A stretch of DNA of 17,929 nt. It comes from an uncultured Collinsella sp. Lineage in GTDB: Bacteria; Actinomycetota; Coriobacteriia; Coriobacteriales; Coriobacteriaceae. Positions 1 through 5,593 of the stretch are shown here, one piece after another. The stretch is taken from assembly GCA_934630375.1 (NCBI GenBank), contig CAKTVQ010000027.1, positions 1 through 17,929 of the forward strand, in the 5' to 3' direction. The translations under genes were made by a program, and so were the position numbers. Below the pieces are notes generated by a model, which was not told the DNA's origin, did not search any database, and saw only the letters and a program-made list of their open reading frames with translations. How positions within the stretch are numbered: position 1 is the first letter of the stretch; each line of letters opens with the position of its first letter.

Positions 1-36
1 AGAACGTCATAGGTTCGAATCCTATACGCCGCACCA
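1..36 (+). tRNA. tRNA, 3' part only (isotype unknown)
   Basis: The window opens inside a tRNA gene. Visible are a five-base variable loop (4-8), a perfect T-arm with stem ATAGG (9-13), loop TTCGAAT (14-20) and stem CCTAT (21-25), the 3' acceptor strand ACGCCGC (26-32), discriminator A (33) and an encoded CCA (34-36). The short variable loop indicates a class I tRNA. The anticodon lies outside the window, so the amino acid cannot be named. The acceptor 5' strand should read GCGGCGT upstream. The last 20 bases recur at 208-227. Confidence 0.85.
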
Positions 37-46
37 ATTGAAATTG

Positions 47-75
47 AAAGCCTCCGGCAACGGGGGCTTTTCTTT
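47..75 (+). terminator. Intrinsic terminator after the first tRNA
   Basis: A stem beginning AAAGCC is closed by a GCAA tetraloop (57-60) and followed by TTTTCTTTT. It starts about 11 bases after the tRNA CCA, so it ends the tRNA transcript. A near copy is found about 190 bases downstream. Confidence 0.8.
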
Positions 76-90
76 TACGTAAGCACCGCA

Positions 91-207
91 TGGATTCGAA
101 CCTCGGTCGAGGCGCGGGCGTCAAGAAAACGCGGAGCGTTTTTAGCCCGCGGGCGAGCACGCCGGCAGGCGGGCGAAGCCGGTGCGGATCCGCGCAGCGG
201 ATGCGCG
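91..207 (+). repeat. tRNA-tail-associated structured element, copy 1 (four hairpins)
   Basis: The element starts with GGATTCGAACC (92-102), the exact reverse complement of the T-arm core of the tRNA at 12-22. Four hairpins follow. H1 is CCTC/GAGG (101-112). H2 has outer stem GCGGGC/GCCCGC (114-119/145-150) and inner stem AAAACGC/GCGTTTT (126-132/136-142). H3 is GCACGCC/GGCGGGC with one mismatch (157-163/168-174). H4 is GCGGATCCGC/GCGGATGCGC with one mismatch (184-193/197-206). The linkers GGGCGA (151-156) and GAAGCCGG (175-182) are identical in the second copy near 3070, while the stem sequences differ but still pair. No reading frame in it resembles a protein. I infer a structured RNA or a hairpin-ended miniature element; the class is not one I recognise. 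Confidence 0.7.
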
Positions 208-227
208 GAATCCTATACGCCGCACCA
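208..227 (+). repeat. Duplicated tRNA 3' tail (locus 1)
   Basis: This 20-base segment is identical to 17-36, from within the T-loop to the CCA of the upstream tRNA. It lacks the rest of a tRNA and joins directly to hairpin H4 of the structured element. The offset from the original is 191 bases. It looks like a target-site or tandem duplication whose breakpoint lies in the T-loop. Confidence 0.85.
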
Positions 228-235
228 TTTGAGAT

Positions 236-266
236 TAAAGCTCCCGGCAACGGGGGCTTTTCTTTT
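236..266 (+). terminator. Duplicated intrinsic terminator (locus 1)
   Basis: Near copy of the terminator at 47-75: stem AAAGCTCCCG, GCAA loop, CGGGGGCTTT and a T-rich tail. It differs at a few stem positions yet still pairs. It follows the duplicated tRNA tail as the original follows the real tRNA. The sequence up to the next gene (267-389) holds only short inverted repeats, for example GTCGCG/CGCGAC at 335-353, and no convincing promoter. Confidence 0.75.
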
Positions 267-389
267 GTGCTAGCTTGAGTGCTTTTGTCCAAAGGGACGA
301 TTTCCTGTCGACTCGTGTAAGATTCCGAGTAGATGTCGCGACTTATTCGCGACCACTCCTTCTCAAGCGACCGATCAGGGTGATATTTC

Positions 390-2831
390 GTGGCAGAGCG
401 TCCGACATACAAGCTCAGGTTTCTCGATCCCAAGAAGCGCTTTCCGGTGATGCCCGAGCAGCCTGCGGGACGCTCATATGGCGTGGCCTGGAAACTCTTT
501 GGCGAGGATCAGCATGAATCTTGTTATGTCGTCGAATTCGTTGGCAAAAGCCATGTGTCGCTTTTGGGCTACGTAAGCGTTTCGGGTGAGGTGTACAAGG
601 TGGACCGTCCCGTTAGCGAGGCTCCGCTGCCCAACGATCCCGACATGGAACTGGTCCTTGACGACTCAGACTCCGGTATTGGTGAGATTATGGTGAGGGG
701 AGCAAACGGTACGATGCGCGCGTGCGCGCGAACCGTCGGCTCTCCCGAAGGTACCATGCGCGAACAGTCCGATCACGAGACATGGAATTCGATCCGCTCC
801 CTTCCTTACGGTGAGTTCATGGCATCGATGTTCCTGCGCTACGTGATATTCGCTGACTCCGAAAATACCATTGCGAGCACGGCGGACGCCGACGGACTCG
901 ACGAGGGTATGCAAAACGTTGTCGACAAGATCAAGCTCGTAAAGTTGCCCGAGCCGGTCGAGGTGTTTTTGGGCTTTAACACGACACCGCTACCTGACGC
1001 TATCGAGACGCTGCTCTACCGCGTTGACCATGCTGAGAATCCGAGCGGTATCGAGCGCTATGCCGCCACCCTTATGAGTGAAATTGACTTGCCCCGCTTG
1101 CGCACTATCGCCGCTAAGTCCGAGATGAGCCTGGCTCGCATCGATCGCTCAAAGCTTTTCTATCTCAATTTTGATCGCAGCCTGCTGGACCAGGACGAGA
1201 TTGACATGCTGCTTGCCATCGAGTGCCGTCTTAACCGTCTCTCCGGCATCCTTGAGCACATCGGGGCCGGATTGGTCCCTGCGGCATCCTCGCCGAGCCT
1301 TGAGGGCTGCGCGCTCTTTGATGCGTGGCATATCGCCAAGACGACCAACGATGTTCCCCGACTGCTCGATACGGCCTCGAGCGATAACCCGTGGGGCAAA
1401 CCGGGTACGGTGGCTTGTCAGCCGGGCGGTGAGTGGGATGTGCGTACCCGCTTCGCGCGTATTGTCGAGGCACTTAACGTGGTCACGCGGCTCGACTATA
1501 CCTATCGGGCAAACGTTGCCGAGGGGATCATGCTCGTTCGGTTTGGGCAGTCTGTCGTTGATGCTATGCCACAACGTGAATACGACGCTCAAGATGACGC
1601 CTGGCGCGAGTTGGACGAGGACACGCGCGCGATCTGGGCCGTGGAGCACGATGCGCGCGTGGCACTCACGCTGGCGGCAGCGTGTTTTGCCGCAGGCACC
1701 TGCATCACGCGCTGCTATGTGCAGATTGCTGCTCCCGACAGTGAGCAGGGCGAGCGCGTTGTCGCAACGTATTTCTTTGGGCGCGCGGCCTATCTGGCCG
1801 ATTGCGTGCCTGTCGCCAAGGATCTTGAGAGCATGGACATGGACGATATGCCGTGCAAGCGTGTGCTTGAGGCATATGAGTCAACCGCTCCGGAGACGAT
1901 TGAGCCTGCGGAGGTTCATGCTCGTCCGCGTGATGACCATCGCACGCTGCCGCCGGCGCTGCGCGATCTGCTGCTTGCCGATACGGCTGACGAGTTGGAG
2001 GTCATGGAAGAGGACGACGACCCATACGTGGCCCGTGTTGTTGAATTGCGCGAGCAGGCAAAAGTCGACCGTACAGGTGCTTTTGAAGGTTTTTCCCGTC
2101 TTGTTGAGGAGTTGGAGGCCAAGTGCGCCGTCGCCGAGCTTTTGGCGACAGGTCCGGTTCAAACGCAGTTTTGCGATAACCAGCTGGTGCGCATGGTGCT
2201 ACCGGTGTTGGAAGAAGACCTCTCTGTGCGAATCCTTCGTGCGCCCGATGCGCTGTACTTTGCCCAGCATGAGATCTGCAGCTTTTACGCCGAGCAAGAG
2301 GACTTTGAACGAGCACTGCCCGAGGTGCGCCATCTTTACGATCTGGCGCGCTCGTCCATGCAGTCGCACTTTGCGCTCATCAACGTGCTTGCGCGTCTGG
2401 AGCGCTTTGACGAGATTATCGAGGTGGCGCGCCACGGCCTACGTATTGCCAGCGATCGTTCTGCAATCGGCTACCTGTTCTATCGCTTGGCGTTTGCCTA
2501 TTGGAATTGCGATCAGCTCGACCTGGCGCTGGCTTGTTACCGTCTGGTGCCGCGCGGCGAGGAGTCGGGCAGCAGCGCGCTGGAAGAAATGCAGGGCCTT
2601 ATGAACGAGATGGGCGTCAGCGAGCCTCCGACGTTCGAGGAGGCGGTCGAGACCATCCACAAGGCTGGACTAGAGCTGCCGCCAGTGTCCGCCGTGACGA
2701 ATCAGCTGGCAGATGCCGCTGTGCAACTGGTCGACAACGGCTTCTTTTTCCTGGCACGCGGTTGCATCTTTCAAATGTGGCGCACCATGGGCAACGACGA
2801 GCTCGGCTCCCTCAACCGCTCGCTGGGGTAG
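390..2831 (+). CDS. Large protein of unknown function with C-terminal TPR-like repeats
   Basis: An 813-residue protein I do not recognise. The GTG start at 390 is chosen because AGGG lies about 9 bases upstream (377-380) and the following frame is uninterrupted. There is no signal peptide or membrane segment, so it is probably cytoplasmic. The N-terminal ~200 residues are rich in beta-type sequence and acidic residues. The middle has no motif I know. Residues ~615-725 contain paired amphipathic helices with alanine, tyrosine and leucine spacing typical of tetratricopeptide repeats (for example FYAEQEDFERALPEV and RLAFAYWNCDQLDLALACY). TPRs usually mediate protein contacts, so a scaffold or regulatory role is possible, but that is inference. 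It stands alone between two tRNA loci with no operon partner. Confidence 0.85.
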   Translation: MAERPTYKLRFLDPKKRFPVMPEQPAGRSYGVAWKLFGEDQHESCYVVEFVGKSHVSLLGYVSVSGEVYKVDRPVSEAPLPNDPDMELVLDDSDSGIGEIMVRGANGTMRACARTVGSPEGTMREQSDHETWNSIRSLPYGEFMASMFLRYVIFADSENTIASTADADGLDEGMQNVVDKIKLVKLPEPVEVFLGFNTTPLPDAIETLLYRVDHAENPSGIERYAATLMSEIDLPRLRTIAAKSEMSLARIDRSKLFYLNFDRSLLDQDEIDMLLAIECRLNRLSGILEHIGAGLVPAASSPSLEGCALFDAWHIAKTTNDVPRLLDTASSDNPWGKPGTVACQPGGEWDVRTRFARIVEALNVVTRLDYTYRANVAEGIMLVRFGQSVVDAMPQREYDAQDDAWRELDEDTRAIWAVEHDARVALTLAAACFAAGTCITRCYVQIAAPDSEQGERVVATYFFGRAAYLADCVPVAKDLESMDMDDMPCKRVLEAYESTAPETIEPAEVHARPRDDHRTLPPALRDLLLADTADELEVMEEDDDPYVARVVELREQAKVDRTGAFEGFSRLVEELEAKCAVAELLATGPVQTQFCDNQLVRMVLPVLEEDLSVRILRAPDALYFAQHEICSFYAEQEDFERALPEVRHLYDLARSSMQSHFALINVLARLERFDEIIEVARHGLRIASDRSAIGYLFYRLAFAYWNCDQLDLALACYRLVPRGEESGSSALEEMQGLMNEMGVSEPPTFEEAVETIHKAGLELPPVSAVTNQLADAAVQLVDNGFFFLARGCIFQMWRTMGNDELGSLNRSLG

Positions 2832-2880
2832 GCGAAGCTTTCAAGAAGGAAAGGCTGCTAGGCAATTAGAAAATTTCCTC

Positions 2881-2909
2881 TTGCCCATCCTTGGCTGTTT
2901 GGTTACTAT
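2881..2909 (+). promoter_or_regulatory. Candidate promoter of tRNA-Ser
   Basis: TTGCCC (2881-2886) and TACTAT (2904-2909) are separated by 17 bases. Each matches the vegetative consensus at four of six positions. The -10 ends 14 bases before the tRNA, which fits a short leader removed by RNase P. Confidence 0.5.
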
Positions 2910-2923
2910 AGAACGGCTGTTAC

Positions 2924-3014
2924 GGAGAGCTGACCGAGAGGCCGAAGGTGCTCGCCTGCTAAGCGAGTATGCCCCAAAAGGGCATCTGGGGTTCGAATCC
3001 CCAGCTCTCCGCCA
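2924..3014 (+). tRNA. tRNA-Ser (anticodon GCT)
   Basis: Class II tRNA decoding AGC/AGT serine codons. The acceptor GGAGAGC (2924-2930) pairs with GCTCTCC (3004-3010). The anticodon stem is CTCGC/GCGAG (2951-2955/2963-2967) with loop CTGCTAA, giving anticodon GCT at 2958-2960. A long variable arm pairs ATGCCC with GGGCAT (2969-2974/2980-2985). The T-arm is TGGGG/CCCCA around TTCGAAT (2987-3003). The discriminator is G (3011) and CCA is encoded (3012-3014). The long variable arm and G73 are serine identity features. Confidence 0.97.
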
Positions 3015-3028
3015 GTACGAATTTGAAG

Positions 3029-3054
3029 AAGGGTCCCATTTGGGGCCCTTTTTA
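3029..3054 (+). terminator. Intrinsic terminator of tRNA-Ser
   Basis: GGGTCCC (3031-3037) pairs with GGGGCCC (3042-3048) with one G-U pair, preceded by AA and followed by a run of T. It lies 14 bases after the CCA. A copy lies 190 bases further on. Confidence 0.85.
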
Positions 3055-3069
3055 TTATCAAGAATGGCG

Positions 3070-3186
3070 GCTGGGGATTCGAACCCGAGAGGGCACGGGC
3101 GTTAAGCAAACGCGAAAGCGTTTGTAGCCCGTGGGCGAAAAGCCGTTAGGCTTTGAAGCCGGAGGGCATGCGTAGCATGCCCGGAC
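3070..3186 (+). repeat. tRNA-tail-associated structured element, copy 2 (four hairpins)
   Basis: It begins with an inverted T-arm (3070-3085) that is the exact 16-base reverse complement of 2990-3005 in tRNA-Ser. H1 is CCC-GAGA-GGG (3084-3093). H2 has outer stem CACGGGC/GCCCGTG (3094-3100/3127-3133) and inner stem CAAACGC-GAAA-GCGTTTG (3107-3124). H3 is AAAGCC-GTTA-GGCTTT (3139-3154). H4 is GGGCATGC-GTA-GCATGCCC (3164-3182). Linkers GGGCGA and GAAGCCGG (3155-3162) match copy 1 exactly, whereas every stem except parts of H2 has changed on both sides. GNRA-type loops (GAGA, GAAA) on the + strand favour that strand as the folded RNA, if it is RNA. Confidence 0.72.
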
Positions 3187-3204
3187 ATCCCCAGCTCTCC
3201 GCCA
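3187..3204 (+). repeat. Duplicated tRNA-Ser 3' tail (locus 2)
   Basis: Identical over 18 bases to 2997-3014, from inside the T-loop through the acceptor strand to the CCA, and followed by a diverged copy of the flanking sequence. The offset is exactly 190 bases. There is no accompanying tRNA body, so it cannot be a functional tRNA. Confidence 0.9.
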
Positions 3205-3218
3205 GTATGAATTGAAAG

Positions 3219-3245
3219 AAGGGCTCCATTCGGGGCCCTTTTTGC
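3219..3245 (+). terminator. Duplicated intrinsic terminator (locus 2)
   Basis: GGGCTCC (3221-3227), loop ATTC, GGGGCCC (3232-3238), then a T run. It is a near copy of the terminator at 3029-3054, with base changes that keep the stem paired. Confidence 0.8.
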
Positions 3246-3259
3246 TATCAAGAACGTAA

Positions 3260-3277
3260 GCTGGGGATTCGAACCTC
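3260..3277 (+). repeat. Truncated third start of the tRNA-associated element
   Basis: The inverted T-arm GCTGGGGATTCGAACC (3260-3275) is repeated 190 bases after the one at 3070. It breaks off after CTC and runs into the terminator of the opposite gene. The preceding ACGTAAGC (3253-3260) matches the sequence just before copy 1 (77-84), which suggests that a left flank also belongs to the unit. Confidence 0.7.
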
Positions 3278-3310
3278 AAAAAAGGAGGCATCCTTTCGGA
3301 CGCCTCCTTT
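3278..3310 (-). terminator. Intrinsic terminator of the D,D-carboxypeptidase gene
   Basis: AAAGGAGGC-A-TCC (3281-3293) pairs with GGA-C-GCCTCCTTT (3298-3310) around a TTTC loop, with one A-C mismatch. Read on the - strand, the stem is followed by six or more U (3283-3278). It lies 25 bases beyond the stop codon at 3335. Confidence 0.85.
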
Positions 3311-3334
3311 CAGTGGGCTTATTATTCTTGCGCC

Positions 3335-4675
3335 CTACACCTCAGGAGCCTTGGCGACGGTCTCGCTTTCTGCCGTGAGCGGGCGGTTGTCGATGCGACG
3401 GCCCAAGCGATCGAGCTTCACGAGCAGCCATTCAATGGGATTCGGCCCTGCGCCTTCCTCGTCGGCAACCAGGTCCATGACGGCGATCTTGGTGCCGTCC
3501 TGCTTGAGCGTGACGCTACCCACCTTGTCGCCCACATGCACCGTGCCCGAAAGATCGTCGTAGCTAACCTTTTCGGTCACCTCGCCGGCAAGGGAAAACA
3601 CGGTCGCTTGCGCCGTGGGATCGGCGAGTGTGGCGTCGATCGTCTTATCCGTCCAGTCGGTTTGGCCAATGCGCGCCATAAGCGGGTTGCCGTTGGCGGT
3701 CTTTTCCTGTGTGTTGGCGATTGCGACCGTCACCTTGTGGCCGTAGTACCAGTTGGCAAGGGTGGCGGTATCGGTAAAGCGCTGGTCGGTGGTGGTGGAG
3801 TTCAAAACGACGGTGTAGATCTCGTCGCCGTCGCGGTTGTAGGCGCTCGTGAAGCAGTAGCCCGCGTCGTCGGTGGTGCCGGTCTTGCCGCCAATGTTGC
3901 CATCTTGGCCCAGCAAATAGTTATGCGTGTCCATGGAATGCGAATGGTCGGTGCCGTCGGCGCCCGTGACCTCGATCCAGGAATCCTCGCTCGCTACGAC
4001 CTCGCGGATCGTGTCGTTTTTCATGGCCTCCTGCATCATCAGCGCTACATCGTGTGCGGTTGAGTGCATATCGCCAGCCCACTCATCAAAGTCCAGACCA
4101 TGCGGGTTTTCAAAAAGCGTACCGGTGCAGCCGAGCTTTTTGGCGCGCTCGTTCATGGCCTTCACAAAGGTTGCCTCGGCGTCTTTGGTCTTAGGCTCGA
4201 TCTTCTTGCCCACATATTCGGCGAGCACGACGGCGGCGTCGTTGCCCGAGGGAATCATCAGGCCGCGCAGTGCCTGCTCCACGGTAAGCTCGTCGCCTTC
4301 GAGCAAGCCGGCGGTCGAATTACCCACGGTGGCTGCGGCGTTGCTCACCGTGACCTTCTCGTCCATCTTGCAATTCTCGACGGTTAGGATTGCGGTCATG
4401 ACCTTGGTGATCGAGGCGATTTTGACCTGCTCATCGGCGCCGCGCCCGTAGTAGACGGTGCCGTCTTTGCCCATGACGAGCGCATTGGTCGAATCGATAT
4501 CGGGCAGATTTTCGGCTGTGATGCCGCGCGCATCGGCGGTTTTGCCGCAAACATTGTCGGTCGTGAGTACTTGGGCGCCGGCGACGGTGGGCACGCCAGC
4601 GGCAAGGGCGATAGCGCAGACAAAGCCGGCGGCAAGCTGAGCTGAGCGCTTTGCAAAAGAGGTGAGGGACTTCAC
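3335..4675 (-). CDS. Exported D-alanyl-D-alanine carboxypeptidase (peptidase S11)
   Basis: Low-molecular-weight penicillin-binding protein that removes the terminal D-Ala from peptidoglycan stem peptides outside the membrane. From the GTG at 4675 it is 446 residues. A basic N-terminus, a hydrophobic stretch (~12-30) and AGA at 32-34 form a signal peptide. The three S11 motifs are present: SITK (88-91, nucleophile S88), SGN (143-145) and KTG (264-266). A beta-rich C-terminal domain (~315-410) is followed by an amphipathic helix near PNPIEWLLVKLDRLGRRI, the usual membrane anchor. The frame stays open upstream to 4786, with possible starts at 4744 (ATG) and 4786 (TTG). I prefer 4675 because a -10-like TATACT lies at 4720-4715 and the signal peptide then starts in the normal place. 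It is divergent from a VanR/VanS-like pair. Confidence 0.93.
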   Translation of the reverse strand: MKSLTSFAKRSAQLAAGFVCAIALAAGVPTVAGAQVLTTDNVCGKTADARGITAENLPDIDSTNALVMGKDGTVYYGRGADEQVKIASITKVMTAILTVENCKMDEKVTVSNAAATVGNSTAGLLEGDELTVEQALRGLMIPSGNDAAVVLAEYVGKKIEPKTKDAEATFVKAMNERAKKLGCTGTLFENPHGLDFDEWAGDMHSTAHDVALMMQEAMKNDTIREVVASEDSWIEVTGADGTDHSHSMDTHNYLLGQDGNIGGKTGTTDDAGYCFTSAYNRDGDEIYTVVLNSTTTDQRFTDTATLANWYYGHKVTVAIANTQEKTANGNPLMARIGQTDWTDKTIDATLADPTAQATVFSLAGEVTEKVSYDDLSGTVHVGDKVGSVTLKQDGTKIAVMDLVADEEGAGPNPIEWLLVKLDRLGRRIDNRPLTAESETVAKAPEV

Positions 4676-4714
4676 AGATTTCGCTTTCGACGGGATGGTC
4701 TCTTCTGGAACTAG

Positions 4715-4720
4715 AGTATA
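4715..4720 (-). promoter_or_regulatory. Candidate -10 box for the carboxypeptidase gene
   Basis: The - strand reads TATACT, a five of six match to TATAAT. I see no good -35 at 16-18 bases, so an activator may be needed. Its position implies a leader of about 30 bases before the GTG start at 4675. Confidence 0.4.
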
Positions 4721-4791
4721 TCGTTTGCCGGTGTCGGCGATCATCGCGTGCGTGCGTGGCCCACATCCGCGCCCGAACGGGCACAAGGGTG

Positions 4792-4852
4792 CTTAAGGCC
4801 GACTTAATCACCCACGCTTGTTGTGTGTGGCATGCGCCCCCTCGGGCATAAT
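4792..4852 (+). promoter_or_regulatory. Candidate promoter and response-regulator site of the VanRS-like operon
   Basis: CATAAT (4847-4852) is a likely -10, 20 bases before the ATG. The -35 is poor (TTGTGT at 4821-4826 is too far upstream). CTTAA occurs at 4792-4796 and again at 4803-4807, an 11-base period. OmpR/PhoB-family regulators bind direct repeats with about this spacing. The site also lies upstream of the divergent carboxypeptidase gene, so it could serve both directions. This is inference from pattern only. Confidence 0.35.
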
Positions 4853-4872
4853 GGAGCGCGAGAGGAGCACGC

Positions 4873-5568
4873 ATGAACGAGCGCATTTTGGTAGTTGATG
4901 ACGAAAAGGCCATCGCCGACTTGGTTGGTATCTACCTTACAAAAGAAGGCTTTGACGTACAGGTCGCCTATAGCGGGGCCGATGCTGCCAAGGCAATCTT
5001 GGAGCAGGAGTTCGATCTGGCGCTGCTGGATGTCATGCTGCCCGATATCGATGGGCTTGAGTTGCTGCGTACGATCCGTTCCAGCCATACCTATCCCGTG
5101 ATCATGCTGACGGCGCGCGATGCCCAGCAAGACAAGATCGAGGGCCTTTCGCTTGGCGCGGACGATTACGTGGTTAAGCCGTTCCGCCCGCTGGAGCTCA
5201 TCGCGCGCGTGCACGCTCAGCTTCGTCGCTACACCAGCTACGGTAGCCGTGCACAGGCGGCTGAGTCGCCGACCATCCAGTTCGACGGCCTGGAGATCAA
5301 CCGCGATGCCCGTTCCGTAACGGTGGACGGTGCGCCGGTTCGCCTCACGCCCATCGAGTATTCCATCTTGCTGTATCTGGTCGAGCATCGCGGCAGTGTG
5401 GTGGCCGTGGAGGATCTGTTCCGTGCGGTGTGGAACGAGGATTTTATGCCCGGCTCCAACAATACGGTGATGGTGCACATTCGCCACCTGCGCGAAAAGA
5501 TCGGTGACGACGCTCAAAAGCCGCGCTTTATCAAAAACGTCTGGGGCGTCGGCTACATAATCGAATAA
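4873..5568 (+). CDS. OmpR/PhoB-family response regulator, VanR-like
   Basis: A 231-residue DNA-binding response regulator. The receiver domain (1-~118) has acidic residues D9/D10, phosphoacceptor D53 (LLDVMLPD), T80 and K102. The winged-helix domain (~135-231) contains the RLTPIEYSILLYLVEHRG and VRHLREKIGD-type signatures (here IRHLREKIGD). The stretch HTYPVIMLTARD to KPFRPLELIARVHAQLRRY is very close to VanR of glycopeptide-resistance operons as I remember it. SD AGAGGAG ends 5-6 bases before the ATG. The partner kinase begins 25 bases after the stop. No vanHAX genes are in the window, so the target is more likely general wall stress, perhaps the divergent carboxypeptidase. Confidence 0.93.
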   Translation: MNERILVVDDEKAIADLVGIYLTKEGFDVQVAYSGADAAKAILEQEFDLALLDVMLPDIDGLELLRTIRSSHTYPVIMLTARDAQQDKIEGLSLGADDYVVKPFRPLELIARVHAQLRRYTSYGSRAQAAESPTIQFDGLEINRDARSVTVDGAPVRLTPIEYSILLYLVEHRGSVVAVEDLFRAVWNEDFMPGSNNTVMVHIRHLREKIGDDAQKPRFIKNVWGVGYIIE

Positions 5569-5593
5569 CGCCTTTGATGGTGGGGAAGTGGAT

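Noticed and set aside
91..227. CRISPR array or riboswitch
   Set aside because: There are no regularly spaced short direct repeats with unique spacers, and no downstream gene within a leader distance; the architecture matches no riboswitch I know.
90..278. Small open frame across structured element copy 1
   Set aside because: It reads through hairpins, a tRNA tail and a terminator; there is no ribosome site and no protein-like composition.
3187..3204. A second functional tRNA-Ser
   Set aside because: Only the last 18 bases are duplicated; no D-arm, anticodon arm or 5' acceptor strand is upstream.
3058..3291. Small - strand open frame across structured element copy 2
   Set aside because: The translation comes from antisense tRNA and terminator sequence, a common false call; no ribosome site.
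4741..4786. Longer N-terminus for the carboxypeptidase
   Set aside because: No ribosome site before 4786 or 4744, and the extension would bury the signal peptide about 40 residues inside the protein.
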